Shown: positions 22,157 to 33,098 of the stretch, piece by piece
Layout of the letters: each line of letters begins with the position of its first letter
How positions within the stretch are numbered: position 1 is the first letter of the stretch
Origin: Piliocolobus tephrosceles
Lineage: Eukaryota; Chordata; Mammalia; Primates; Cercopithecidae
Reading direction: 5' to 3'
DNA: 64,000 nt
Assembly: GCF_002776525.5 (NCBI RefSeq)
Contig: NC_045441.1
Coordinates: forward strand, 124,565,610 to 124,629,609
Program-made: the position numbers and the translations under genes
Notes under the pieces: model-generated
Database searches by the model: none
What the model was told of the DNA's origin: nothing
Seen by the model: the letters and a program-made list of their open reading frames with translations, nothing else

Positions 22157-23560
22157 CTTCTGCATGTGGCTAGTCAGTTATCCCAGCACCACTTATTGGT
22201 TAGGCAATCTTTTCCCCATTACTTGTTTTTGTCAGCTTTGTCAAAGAACAAACGGCCAGAGATGTGCAGCCTTATTTCTGGGACCTCTATTCTGCTCCAT
22301 TGGTCTATGTGCCTGTTTTTGTACCAGTGTCATGCTGTTTCTGTTACTGTAGTCTTGTAGTATAGTTTGAAGTTGGGTAAAACAATGCTGGACCACATCC
22401 TTACACCATACACAAAAACTAACTCAAGATGGATTAAAGACTTAAATGCAAAACCCAAAACTATAAAACCCTGGAAGACAACCCAGGCAAATACCATCCT
22501 GGATGTAGGAACTGGCAAAGATTTCATGACAAAGACACCAAAAGCAATTGCAACAAAAGCAAAAATTGACAAGCGGGATCTAATTAAACTTCAGAGCTTC
22601 TGCACAGCAAAAGAAACTATCAACAGAACAAACAGACAACCTACAGAATGGGAGAAAATATTTGTAAACTATGCATCTGCCAAAGGTCTAATATCCAGCA
22701 TCTATAAGGAACAAAAAAAATTACAAGAGAAAAACAATCTCATTAAAAAGTGGGCAAAGGATACGAACAGACACCTCTCAAAGAAGACATACATGCCACC
22801 AACAAGCATATGAAAAAAAAAAACCTCAGTATCATTGATCATTAGAGAAATGCAAATCAAAACCACAATGAGCTATCATCTCACACCAATCAGAATGGCT
22901 ATTATTAAAAAGTCAACACAGATGCTGGCAAGGTTATGAAGAAAAGGGAACACTTACATTGCTGGTGGGAATGTAAATTAGTTCAACCATTGTGGAAAGC
23001 AGTATGGCAATTCCTCAGAGCTGAAAGCAGAATTACCATTCAAACCAGCAATCCCATTACTGAGTATATACCCAGAGGAATATAAATCATTCTATCATAA
23101 AGTCACATGCACACGAATGTTCACTGCAGCACTATTCACAATAGCAAACACATGGAATCAACCTAAATGCCCATCAATGACAGATTAAAGAAAATGTACA
23201 TATACATCATGGAATACTATGTAGCCATAAAAAAGAACAAGATCATGTTTTTTGCGGGAACATGGATGAAGTGGGAGGCTATTATTCTTAGCAAACTAAC
23301 GCAGGAACAGAGAGCCAAATACTGCACATTCTCACTTATAAATGGGATCTACGTGATAAAAACTTATGAACACAAAAAAGGAAACAACAGACATGGCTCC
23401 ACTTGAGGGGGAAGTGGGGAGGGTGGAAGGAGGGAGAGGAGCAGACAAGATAACTATTGGGTCCTGGGCTTAATATCTGGGTGATATGACATGTGTTGAC
23501 CTATGCAACAAACCTTATCATGTACCCCCAAACCTAAAAGTTTTAAAAAAACTGTGAAAA
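22157..23560 (+). repeat. 5'-inverted L1 (twin-primed), ORF2 3' part and 3'UTR
   Basis: 22157-22375 is L1 ORF2 text in reverse ('gtagtcttgtagtatagtttg' reads as 'caaactatactacaagac' on the - strand). From about 22380 the sense ORF2 runs on: 'atccttacaccatacac', 'agatggattaaagactta', 'gggcaaaggatacgaacag', then the G-rich 3'UTR (23403-23445) and end 'gtacccccaaacctaaaag'. The inverted part ends in L1 just where the sense part begins, the expected layout of twin priming. A 148-codon ORF (22367-22813) is a surviving ORF2 C-terminal piece. The subfamily looks like L1PB/L1MA. Confidence 0.9.
22388..22813 (+). pseudogene. L1 ORF2 C-terminal fragment
   Basis: Open for about 140 codons. It keeps the L1 ORF2p C-terminal flow: S-R-W-I-K-D-L-N-A-K, then K-R-D-L-I-K-L-Q-S-F-C-T-A-K-E-T, then W-E-K-I-F-V-N-Y. 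Its initiator Met arises from the inversion junction, so it is not a natural start. Stops and frameshifts follow. This is a truncated, inactive retrotransposon piece. Confidence 0.85.
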
Positions 23561-24236
23561 TCTACAATAGGAATAAAATAAAATGCTAATCAACATTCTA
23601 TAATACTACGAAATTTAAAAAATAAAATTTAAAAATAAAAAATTTTATTATTCTAAAATTTAAGTTTGTCACCATTCTCAAGAAAACTGTTATTTAATAA
23701 AGCCCAATGTTTTGATATTTACTGTTAATAAATCACTTTTAATGTTTAGTAATGACTAGAAAAAACTAAAGATACTGCACAAAGAAGTTTTTCATAAGGT
23801 ACAAGAAACACAGACTAAAGCTACTAGTTTGAATTGGAAGAGAATCTGAATTAGAGTACTTCTTTGTATACACACTATTATTTATACATCAGATTGCTAC
23901 TGATACACTAAATTATCACAGATAATTTGAAAGATAGCTGGGCTATTAAAGTAGATTTTTAATAAATCTGGTGTATTTCCTAAGCTGCTGCTATCTGGTT
24001 TTAATAAATTAATTTTAAATAAAAGGACAGTGTTCACTGTTTTATTCATTTACATGTTTATATCTATATAAATGTATAAAAATCTAATCACATACACATT
24101 TTAATGGAGTATTTTTTTCCATTCCTGTTAGATTGGATCTCCCCTTGGGATCTTCACCCATACCAGATATGAACATATACACGCTGACTGCCACTCCCAC
24201 AACACACACCCACATTTTTGTATTTATGGCAGAGAT
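23561..24236. other. Unassigned AT-rich stretch
   Basis: About 670 bases following the L1 tail; nothing recognised. Confidence 0.35.
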
Positions 24237-24343
24237 CAGTAATTTATAATTATTCAGTACAAGTCCCCTCTTATCCAAAGGGAATACATTCCAAGATCCC
24301 CAATGGATGCCTGAAGTATGTAATACTTGATAATACACAACTA
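24237..24343 (+). mobile_element. Tigger-type MITE end fragment (MER44-like)
   Basis: 'cccctcttatccaaaggg', 'aatacattccaagatccc' and 'aatggatgcctgaagta' fit the end of a Tigger MITE with a 'CCCCTTATCCGCGG' terminus. The family name needs a search. Confidence 0.55.
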
Positions 24344-24646
24344 CGTTAGTGGTTTATGTATTTACTATACCAAAATTTTTATCATTATTTTAGAGTTTAC
24401 TCCTTTCTACTAATGAAAAGAAGTTAACTGTAAAACAGCCTCAGGCGGGTCCTTAAGAAAATATTACAGAAGAAGGCACTGTTATCACAAATGACAGCTC
24501 CATGTTCAGTGGGACAAGACATGGAGGTGGAAAACAATGGTGATGATCCTGACCCTGTGTAGGTGTGAGCTAATGTAAGCATGTGTGTATATGTGCGTGT
24601 ATTTAGCAAAAAAGTTTATTTTTGTTTTTTTGCTAAATTAAAATAA

Positions 24647-24948
24647 GGCCAGGTGTGGTGACTCACACCTGTAATCCCAGCACTTTGGGAGGCCGAGGCA
24701 GGTGCATCACTTGAAGTCAGGAGTTCAAGACCAGCCTGACCAACACGGTGAAACCCCAGCTCTGCTAAAACTACAAAAATTAGCTGGGCGTGGTGGCAAG
24801 TGCCTGTAATCCTAGCTACTCAGGAGGCTGAGGCAGGAGAATCGCTTGAACCTGGGAGGCAGTTGTTGCAGTGAGCTGAGACTGTGCCACTACTCCAGCC
24901 TGGGTGACAAAGCGAGACTCCATCTCAAATAATAAATTAATAAATAAA
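24647..24948 (+). repeat. Alu nested in Tigger element
   Basis: Full dimer with 'ggccaggtgtggtgactcac'. AAATTAAAATA on both sides (24635-24645, 24949-24959) marks the TSD. Confidence 0.94.
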
Positions 24949-25080
24949 AAATTAAAATAGACATAGCTTACAGAGTAACACTATAAAGAAAATTTTTTGA
25001 GGATATGTACAATGTGTGTTTTAAGTGAAGTGTTATTAAAAAAGTTAAAATGTTTTAAAAATTAAAAAGTTTATAATGTA

Positions 25081-25364
25081 GACCATGTATGGTGGCTCAT
25101 GCCTGTAATCCCAGCACTTTGGGAGACTCAGGTGGGCAGATAATGTGAGATCAGGAGTTTGAGAACAACCTGGCCAACATGTCTCTACTAAAAATACAAA
25201 AATTAGCTAGGCGTGGTGGCATGCACCTGTAATCCCAGCTACTCAGGAGGCTGAAGCATGAGAATCGCTTGAATCCAAAACGCAGAGGTTGCAGTGAGCC
25301 AAGACGACACTACTGCACTCCATCCAGCCTGGGCAATGCAGCAAGACTCTGTCTCAAAAAAAAA
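25081..25364 (+). repeat. Alu nested in Tigger element
   Basis: Dimer with 'gaccatgtatggtggctc'; the left arm lost a few bases at 'aacatgtctctac'. The flanks 'tttataatgta' and 'tttataatata' are a near-match TSD. Confidence 0.92.
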
Positions 25365-25866
25365 CCTTTATAATATAAAAATGTTAAAGCAAGCTAAGGT
25401 TAATTATTGAAGAAAATTTTTAATATAAATTTAGTGTAGCCTAAGTGTACAGTGTTTACAATGTCTACAGTAGTGTACAGTAATGTCCTAGGCCTTCATA
25501 TTCCCTCAACACTCACTGACTTATCCACAGCAACTTCCAGTCCTACAAGCTCATTCATGGTAAATGCCCTAAACAGGCGTAGCATTTCTTAATCTTTTAT
25601 ACCATATTTTTACTATACCTTTTTCATGTTTAGATAGATATAATACACAAATACCATTGTGTTACGAATGCTCACAGTATTCACTCCAGCAATATACTGT
25701 ACAACAGGTTTGCAACCTAAGAGCATAGGCTATACCATATAGCCTAGGTGTACAGTAGGCTGCACCATCTAGGGTTGTGTCACTCCATGACATTCACACA
25801 ACAACAAAATAATCTAACGATGCATTTTTCAGCACTAGCCATATTGTTAAGCAATGCATAACTGTA

Positions 25867-26290
25867 CATTTCCATTTCTAGGACAGAGCATTTCAGTTTT
25901 TAGTAATGTTTACTTTTATCTTTCACCATCTGTGTATTTTCCAGGAAACTGAAGTTTAACTCCTTTTAAAACGAAAGATCCTATTAGGCACATACTATGT
26001 ATCAGATATAATACTAGGCATTTATGATGACGATGATGATAATGATGTTGCTCAAGGAAGAAATATTAATGATTAATAAATTTATTATGCACTCTGTCAC
26101 CTTCACTCTATTTACGAAGGCAAATTTCAGGTTCTTCAAGGTTTCAAAATTTATCAACTATGGTCTAAACATAGGCATGCAAACTACTGTGCAAATCTGT
26201 CTATTCCATGCTGCCACTACTTTCCCCACCATCACTGTGAGTCAGCCTTCTTTAGTCAACAGTCTATGATGTAAAATCATGAAATTTCTG
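25867..26290. other. Mostly unassigned; possible L2/MIR scrap
   Basis: 'taggcacatactatgtatcag' near 25986 resembles L2/MIR. A (GAT)n-like run sits at 26025-26045. The 81-codon ORF at 26024-26269 looks like chance. Confidence 0.3.
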
Positions 26291-26590
26291 GGGCCTGGCA
26301 CAGTGGCTCATGCCTGTAATCCCGGTACTTTGGGGGGCTGAGATGAAAAAATCGCTTGAGGTCAGGAGTTCAAAACCAGCTTGGGCAATATAGCAGGACC
26401 CCCATCTCCACAAAAATAAAAAATAAACTAGCTGAGCATGGTGATGTGCATGTGTAGTTCCAGCTAGTTAAGAGATTGGAGCAAAAGGCTCCGAGCCCAG
26501 CGGTTTGAGGCTGCAGTGAGCTATGATCATGCTACTGTACTCCAGCCTGGGTGACAGTACAAGACCCTGTCTCTAAAAAATTTTTTAATT
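26291..26590 (+). repeat. Alu (AluJ-like)
   Basis: Diverged dimer: 'ggcctggcacagtggctc', 'gtttgaggctgcagtgagct', ending 'ctgtctctaaaaaa'. Confidence 0.9.
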
Positions 26591-26713
26591 AAAAAGAGAC
26601 AGTTTAATTTAAGCACCAACTTCCTTGTTTGGTGATTTAAGCACACATTTTCATTTCTTTTACAAATTTTAAAGTCATTTATTGGCTTACAAAAATAAAA
26701 TATTATTACAGAT

Positions 26714-27030
26714 CGACTAGGCACAGTGGCTCACATCTGTAATCCCAGCACTTTGGGAGGCCGAGACGGGCATGGATCACGAGGTCAGGAGATAGAGACC
26801 ATTCTGGATAACACGGTGAAATCCCGTCTCTACTAAAAACACAAGAAAACTAACCGGGCGTGGTGGCGGGCGGCTGTAGTCCCAGCTACTCGGGAGGCTG
26901 AGGCAGGAGAATGGCATGAACCCAGGAGGTGGAGCTTGCAGTAAACAGAGATCATGCCATGGCACTCCAGCCTGGGCAGCAGAGCAAGACTCCGTCTCAA
27001 AATAAATAAATAATAAATATTTTTAAAAAT
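26714..27030 (+). repeat. AluY-like with 16-base TSD
   Basis: AAATATTATTACAGAT at 26698-26713 and 27031-27046 is a perfect TSD. It has 'actaaccgggcgtggtggcg' and an AATAAATA tail. Confidence 0.96.
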
Positions 27031-27172
27031 AAATATTATTACAGATGACTTGATGTGTGCCTAAGGTCATATTTTAAATAGCTAATTTGTACATTCCGGA
27101 AGCAAAGGAACAATACATTTCCCCACTCTCAGATAAGCCATGAAGAACTCTACCAAAAATTTCACACATCTT

Positions 27173-27490
27173 GGCCAAGCACGGTGGCTCACACCTGTAG
27201 TCCCAGCACTTTGGAAGGCTAAGGCAGGCGGGAGACCTGAGGTCAGGAGTTCAAGACCAGCCTGGCCAACATGGCAAAACCCTGTCTCTACTAAAAATAC
27301 AAAAGTTAGCCAGGAGTGGTGGTGGGCACATGTAGTCCCAGCTACTCAGAAGCCTGAGACATGAGAATCGCTTGAACTCAGGAGGCAGAACTTGCAGTGA
27401 ACCAAGTTCATTCCACTGCACTCCACTCTAGCCTGGGTGACAAGCAAGACTCTGTCTCAAAAAATAAAATAAAATAAAATAAAATAAAAA
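27173..27490 (+). repeat. Alu with (AAAAT)n tail
   Basis: Dimer; AAAAT repeats at 27461-27490. The flanks 'tttcacacatct' and 'ttttacacatct' are the likely TSD. Confidence 0.93.
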
Positions 27491-27506
27491 TAATATTTTA
27501 CACATC

Positions 27507-27929
27507 TATTCCTTCCCTGGACTTTTGCTTAGAGTACCTATTGGTATATTTTCCACTTTCCCTTTATAGCAAATTAGCATGTAGTTCACTATATGTCAGA
27601 ATCACTTCAAAACTTTATGTCTTACTCTTAATATTATACTTACTATCTTCCTTTTTAAATATTTACCTTCCATCCAAGGAAGGGTACAAAGAAAGAGAAG
27701 AGGATATGGGACCAAGGCCTGAGTAACTCCAATCTTTAGAGACTGTAATGGAGAAAGACACAGCATACGAAGACCACAGAAGGTTCTCAAGAAGGGTAGG
27801 AAAGAAGTCAGGGGTATAATGGCAGTGAAGACTGAGAAAATTAAGCATGTTTGACAAATAATCTGTCAGGAGGATAGATAATTATTGATGATGATAAAAG
27901 AGCAGGAGGTTTCAAGTATGACTCCCAGT
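27507..27929. other. Unassigned stretch
   Basis: About 420 bases. Overlapping short ORFs on both strands (27541-27857) have no recognisable motif. Confidence 0.35.
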
Positions 27930-28400
27930 ATAACTCTGAGGGATGCCCAAGAACATCTGTTTATTCATCAAATTATTTATTGAGTATCTAGTATATAAAT
28001 CAGGCACTTTTCTTTTTTTTTTTTTGAGACAGAGTCTCGCTCTATTGCCCAGGCTGGAGTGCAGTGGTTCGATCTGGGTTCACTGCAAGCTCCGCCTCCC
28101 AGGTTCACCCCACTCTCCTGCCTCAGCCTCCTGAATAGCTGGGACTACAGGCGCCTGCCACCACGCCTGGCTAATTTTTTTGTATTTTTTAGTAGAGACG
28201 GGGTTTCACCGTCTTAGCCAGGATGGTCTCAATCTCCTGACCTCATGATCCGCCCGCCTCAGTCTCCCAAAGTGCTGGGATTAGAGGGGTAAGCCAAAGC
28301 GCCCGGCCTACGTCAGGCACTTTTCTAAGCATAAGGATGTCTTTAGTGAACATATCTAGAGTTCAGAAGAGAGGTAAGAGCTGATGAAATACAAATTTTG
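27930..28400 (-). repeat. L2 fragment, split by an Alu
   Basis: 'attatttattgagtatctag' with 'caggcacttttctaagca' after the Alu gives the antisense L2 3' end. It is divided by the Alu at 28014. Confidence 0.55.
28014..28312 (-). repeat. AluY-like with perfect TSD
   Basis: Antisense dimer, poly-T first. TCAGGCACTTTTCT at 28000-28013 and 28313-28326 is a perfect 14-base TSD inside L2. Confidence 0.96.
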
Positions 28401-28589
28401 GAATCAGACACATTTAGTATTTAACTATTTGAGAATGAATGATGCTTCCTGGACCTTCTCATTTATGTAAAACAAAAATTGTCCTTTTGTTTAAGCTAGT
28501 TTAGTCAAGTTTTATGTTCTTTGCAACACAGTCCTAACTGACATATCCTCTTCGCTGGATCTTCCTCCTTAAGTTTCACCTTTAACTCA

Positions 28590-28770
28590 GTCTTCAAAAA
28601 GCAGTTAGGCATAAAAATGTAATTTGATGATTTTATTCTCCGACATCACTTCCATGGCTTTTTTTTATACTTGGGATAAAACCCTCCTTCATATGAACTA
28701 TAAGGTCTTTTATGGTATAGCCTTGACTTACTTCTTACCTCCATTCCCCTCTATCACTATGGTCCGGGGC
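28590..28770 (+). repeat. L2 ORF2 3' fragment
   Basis: 'acttgggataaaaccctcc', 'gaactataaggtcttttatgg' and 'agccttgacttacttctta' match the L2 pattern 'aaagtcc..ctacaaggcc'. Highly diverged. Confidence 0.5.
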
Positions 28771-28888
28771 AAAATAGTTTTCAACATATATTTCCCACAT
28801 GGCCTAGCAAATCCAATTCTATATATTAACCCAAGAAAAATGAAAACATACATCCACAAAAGGGCTTATACATAAATGTTCACGAGCA

Positions 28889-29241
28889 GTTTTTTGTTGT
28901 TGGTAGTGGTGTGTGGGTTTGTTTTGTTTGTTTGTTTTCTGTTTGCTTGTTTTGTTTTGAGATGGAGTCTTGATCTGTCGCCCAGGCTGGAGTACAGTGG
29001 CACGATCTCAGCCCATTGCAACCTCCGCCTCCTAGGTTCAAGCAATTCTCCTGCCTGAACCTCCCGAGTAGCTGGGTCTACAGGCATGCACCACCATGCC
29101 TGGCTAATTTTTTATATTTTTAGTAGAGCTGGGGTATTGCCATGTTGGTCAGGCTGGTCTCGAACTCCTGGCCTCAAGTGATCCGCTCACCTCAGCCTCC
29201 CAAAGGGCTGGGATTACAGGCGTGAGACACCGTGCCCAGCC
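28889..29241 (-). repeat. Alu (AluS-like), left member of an inserted pair
   Basis: Antisense dimer with a long G/T-rich tail complement. TGTTCACGAGCAGTTTT on the left and TGTTCATAAGCAGTTTT right of the next Alu (29551 onward) are a TSD, so the two adjacent Alus sit between one duplicated site. Confidence 0.93.
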
Positions 29242-29550
29242 TGGTGTTTTATTTATTTTTTTGGGGGGGTGGGGCAGGGTCTCACTTTGTCACCCAGGCT
29301 GGAGAGCAGTGATGCAATCATGGCTCACTGCAATCTTGACCCCCCCAGGTTCAAGCAATTCTCCCACCTCAGCCTCCTGAGTAGCTAGAACCACAGGCAC
29401 ATGACCCCCTGACCCACAAGTTTCTTAATTTTTTTGTAGAGATGAAGTCTCACTGTGTTGCACAGGCTGGTCTCAAACTCCTGGGCCCAAGCTATGCTCC
29501 TCCTCAGCCTCCCAAAGTGCTGGGATTTACGTAAGCTACCATGCTTGGCC
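29242..29550 (-). repeat. Alu (AluJ-like), right member of the pair
   Basis: Antisense dimer starting in a G-rich stretch at 29263-29279 and ending 'accatgcttggcc'. It lies head-to-tail with the previous Alu. Confidence 0.92.
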
Positions 29551-29609
29551 TGTTCATAAGCAGTTTTATTCATAATAGCTAAAATAGAAAGAACCTCAAT
29601 GTCTACCTG

Positions 29610-29702
29610 GCCAGGCACAGTGAGCTGGTTGCAGTGAGCTGAGATCGTGCCACTGCACTCCAGCGTGGGCAACAGAACTAGACTCTGTCTCAAAAAAAAA
29701 AA
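29610..29702 (+). repeat. Internally deleted Alu (~93 bases)
   Basis: Begins 'ggccaggcacagtg' and then jumps straight to 'gttgcagtgagctgagatc' in the right arm, ending with an A tail. AACCTCAATGTCTAC and AACCTCGATGTCCATC flank it as a TSD within L1M. Confidence 0.88.
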
Positions 29703-30095
29703 CCTCGATGTCCATCAACATGTAAATGAATAAACCAACTGTGGTATACTCATTCAACAGAATACTAAATACTACTCATCAATAAAAAAGAAGTGCTGGT
29801 GAAACATGAACAAATCTGGAAAGCATTATGCTCAGTAAAAGAAGCCAGTCACAAAATTATTCCATTTATGTAAAAATCCATAACAGCCACAACTAAGCTC
29901 TGGTGACAGAATCAGAACAAAGGTTGAATCTGGGAGACAGGTACTGAGTAGGAAGAAGTAAGAGAGAAGATTCTGGGTGATGGAAATGTTCTATATCTTG
30001 ATAAAGATGTGGGTTACACAGGTGCACGCATTTGTCAAAACTCATTTAACACTCAAGATTATGTATTTCATTGTATATAATTGACCTCAAACTTA

Positions 30096-30992
30096 AAACA
30101 AACTTTTAAGCCATGAACAAAATCTCAACTTAACTCCATATCTGCAGAACCCTTACAGTTAAGCCTACTATATGAAATGTGATTCCACTATTCGGCTGGT
30201 GGTGAAGACTTGGAGGGAAGCACCCAACAGTGGAGTGGAGGAAGGGAGAAAAGGTAGTCTTTTAGAGCACACCTTGCAACTCTAAACTCTGGTATGCTCA
30301 GAATAGTTATGCTAATAGTAAACCTTCAGTGAGAAGACTGATAGACAGTATGGAAACAGAGATAAGAGATTCTGATTAAAAAAAAGTCACTTAGCATGCC
30401 AATTCATTCAGATACCACTCAAACAACTGAAAACAGTTGATACTTTTAAGAAACTTAAGACACTTTATTATCTTATAAAATCTGAGGGTCCTCAAAAAAA
30501 CCATTATTAAACTGCAGAACATTTTGCAATTATTATGAGAGTTGTGAAACATGCCTAAAAGTAGTATCTTCATAACTAAAATGGTAATAAGTATGCATAA
30601 AAGAATCAAGTTAAAGACTAAGTTTAAAGGAATCTGATAAAATTATGTTTGGGGAAGCAAGATTATCAAGAGATAAAGTTATAGGCAGAATAGTAGTCTT
30701 AAAAGTAAATTATCTATTTTATATATGTATGTATTTATTTAATTATTGTATTTTATCAGCTGGTCGGAGGCAATGAAAAGTAAACTATTGACCCATACAC
30801 TCTTCCGTTCTCTGAACTCTACAGCTCCTGTATATATAATGACTTGTATTATTCCATAAGTGTCTTACGTTATACACGTAAAGCTTGGCACTCCGCTAGC
30901 CAATATACTGGCACCTTGAGCAGTGTTCCTACACCTAGCAGAGAGCTGGAAGGCATGCTGACTAGCTGAATGAGACCCTGCTATATAAAATA
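30096..30992. other. Repeat-poor stretch
   Basis: About 900 bases of complex AT-rich sequence. No repeat, RNA or coding region recognised. Confidence 0.4.
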
Positions 30993-31277
30993 TACTGGCC
31001 AGGCACAGTGGCTCACACCTGTAGTCCCAGCAGTTTGTGAGGCCAAGGTGGGCGGATCACTTGAGCTCAGGAGTTCCAGACCTGCCTGGGCAACATGGTG
31101 AAACATAAAATACAAAAATTAGCCAGGCATGGTGGCAAGTGCCTGTAGCCCCAGCTACTTGGGGGGCTAAGGCAAGAAAGAGTAGCACTTGAGCCTGGGA
31201 GGCGGAGGTTGCAGTGAGCTGAGATCATACCACTGTACTCCAGCATGGGCCACAGACTAAGACCCTATCTCAAAAAA
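30993..31277 (+). repeat. Alu (AluS/J-like)
   Basis: Dimer with a short loss in the left arm ('gtgaaacataaaatac'). The tail passes into (TA)n at 31276-31293. Confidence 0.92.
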
Positions 31278-31297
31278 TATATATATATAAATATAAA

Positions 31298-31585
31298 GGC
31301 TGGGTGTGGTGGCTCACGCCTGTAATCCCAGCACTTTGGGAGGCCAAGGCGGGCGGATCATGAGGTCAGGAGATCGAGACCATCCTGGATAACATGGCGA
31401 AACCCCATCTCTACTAAAAATACAAAGAAAATTAGCCGGCTGTGGTGGTGGGTACCTGTAGTACCAGCTACTCAGGAAGCTGAGGCAGCAGAATGGTGTG
31501 AACCCAGAAGGCGGAGCTTGCAGTGAGCAGAGATCATGCCACTGCACTCCAGCCTTGGTGACAGAGCGAGACTCTGTCTCAAAAA
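31298..31585 (+). repeat. AluY-like
   Basis: Dimer with 'gcggatcatgaggtcaggag' and 'ggcggagcttgcagtgagc'. The tail becomes a TA-rich tract. Confidence 0.94.
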
Positions 31586-31657
31586 ATATATATATAAGTA
31601 TATAAATTTATATAAATATATATACACATATATAACTATATATAAATATATATTAAG
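31583..31657. repeat. (TA)n-rich tract grown from an Alu tail
   Basis: 'atatatatataagtatataa' and similar alternating runs with CACA interruptions follow the Alu A tail directly. Confidence 0.88.
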
Positions 31658-31851
31658 TGATCCTCACCATAAGTAGGTCATAGCATCTCACAGCATTTAA
31701 CTCTTTTGAATTATCTCCAAGAGATAATGACTGGCTCCAAAGGAAATTAAAGAGAGTGAACAAAGAAGCTTAAATATGCAACACACAAATTATACAAATT
31801 TCTAAACAAAGGTTAAAAGTAAAAACTAAATCTTTAAAAGATGCAAATATA

Positions 31852-32150
31852 GGCTGGTCACAGTAGCTCATACCTACAATCCTAGCACTTTGGGAGGTCA
31901 AAGTGGGTGGATCACTTGAGCCCAGTAGTTCAAGGCCAGCCTGGGCAACACAGGGAGACCCTGTCTCTATAAAAATCAAGATTAGTCAGGCATGGTGGCA
32001 CATGCCTATGGTCCCAGCTACATGGAAGGCTGAGGTGGGAGGATTGTTTGAATCTGGGAGGTCGAGGATGCAGTGAGTTATGACTGCACCACTATACTCC
32101 AGCTTGGGTGACAGAGCAAGACTCTGTCTCAAAAAAAAAAAAAAAAAAAT
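31852..32150 (+). repeat. Alu (AluJ-like)
   Basis: Diverged dimer: 'ggctggtcacagtagctcat', 'ggtcgaggatgcagtgag', 18-20 base A tail. Confidence 0.92.
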
Positions 32151-32573
32151 TGTAATGCAAATATAATTATAAAATTTATAGTCTTACTGATATTAAGGAA
32201 AGATTAATGTACCTTAGAATCTAGTTTTAATAAAATTGTTGGCTTGAAGGCTTGAATAAGAGTCCTAAAAGTGCCTATAAATGGGAAAGTAAATAAAAAT
32301 ATTAACTCGCCCTCTTATATAAGTATCCCTTATTTTCTAATAAATGAACTAGTAACATGCCTTATTTTAAATCATTTCCAAGCACCTCCTAAGTTATTTA
32401 TAATTTAAAAAACAAATTCAAAAGCAATAAGGAAAAAGTGGAGCTACCCTAATATTTTTTGGCTAAGTTAAAAAAAAAAGAAGAAAAACTAATAAACATA
32501 ACAGATAGCTTTCCATTTATTTCTCTGAAAAATTTATTAAAGCATTACTAATTTGGCAAAGGATTAAAAAATA
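32151..32573. other. Unassigned AT-rich stretch
   Basis: About 420 bases between Alus; nothing recognised. Confidence 0.35.
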
Positions 32574-32850
32574 GTCCAGGCTTGGTGGCTCACAGCTGTA
32601 ACCCCAACATTTTGGAAAGCGAGGCAGGTGGATCCCTTGAGCCAAGTTTGAGACCTGCCTGGGCAACATGGCATAATCCTGTCTCTACAAAAAATATAAA
32701 AATTAGGCAGGCGTGGTGGTGCATGCCTGTAGTCCCAGCTACTTGGGAGGTTAGGGTGAGAAGATGGCTTGAGGCCAGGAGAAGGAGGCTGCAGTGAGCC
32801 GAGATCATGTCACTGTACTCTAGCCTGGGTAATCAAGCAAAAGAGTCTAA
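32574..32850 (+). repeat. Alu (AluJ-like)
   Basis: Diverged dimer: 'gtccaggcttggtggctcac' to 'gcctgggtaatcaagcaaaag'. The tail is replaced by a GA-rich stretch (32850-32880). Confidence 0.88.
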
Positions 32851-33080
32851 GAGGGAGAAAGAAAGTGAGGGAGAGTGAGAGCGCACATGTGACAAAGAGA
32901 CATTTACGCATGGTGACTGTCAAATTGCAGGATAAAAGTAGATTCTAGAAGGACATAAGACAAAGGAACAAACTCCCCCATTCCAAGAGTAGAACAGTAC
33001 TCTTTATGGCTTTCTTTCCAGGGATACTCTATTTCGTCATGCTAATAATTAATCTTAATTTTTAAAATGGTTTTTGTCTG

Positions 33081-33098
33081 TGTGTGTGTGTGTGTTTA
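33081..33098. repeat. (TG)n microsatellite
   Basis: Short TG run next to the poly-T of the following Alu. Confidence 0.8.

Larger units (their letters stand above)
24345..25866 (-). mobile_element. Tigger-family element (Golem/Tigger3-MER6 type), split by two Alus
   Basis: Three colinear pieces: 24345-24646 ('gttaactgtaaaacagcctc', 'gacaagacatggaggtgg', 'gatcctgaccctgtgtagg'), 24960-25080 and 25366-25866 ('gtgtagcctaagtgtacag', 'gtcctaggccttcatattc', end 'gttaagcaatgcata'). The first piece corresponds to the C-terminal end of a transposase frame on the - strand, now broken. Family assignment is from memory. Confidence 0.7.
28785..30095 (+). repeat. L1M 3' region, split by three Alus
   Basis: Pieces: 28785-28888 ('acccaagaaaaatgaaaac', 'catccacaaaagggcttat'), 29551-29609 and 29703-30095 ('atgtaaatgaataaacca', 'ggtatactcattcaaca', 'gatggaaatgttctatatc', 'ttacacaggtgcacgc'). 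It runs into an L1MC-like 3'UTR. Non-coding. Confidence 0.75.
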
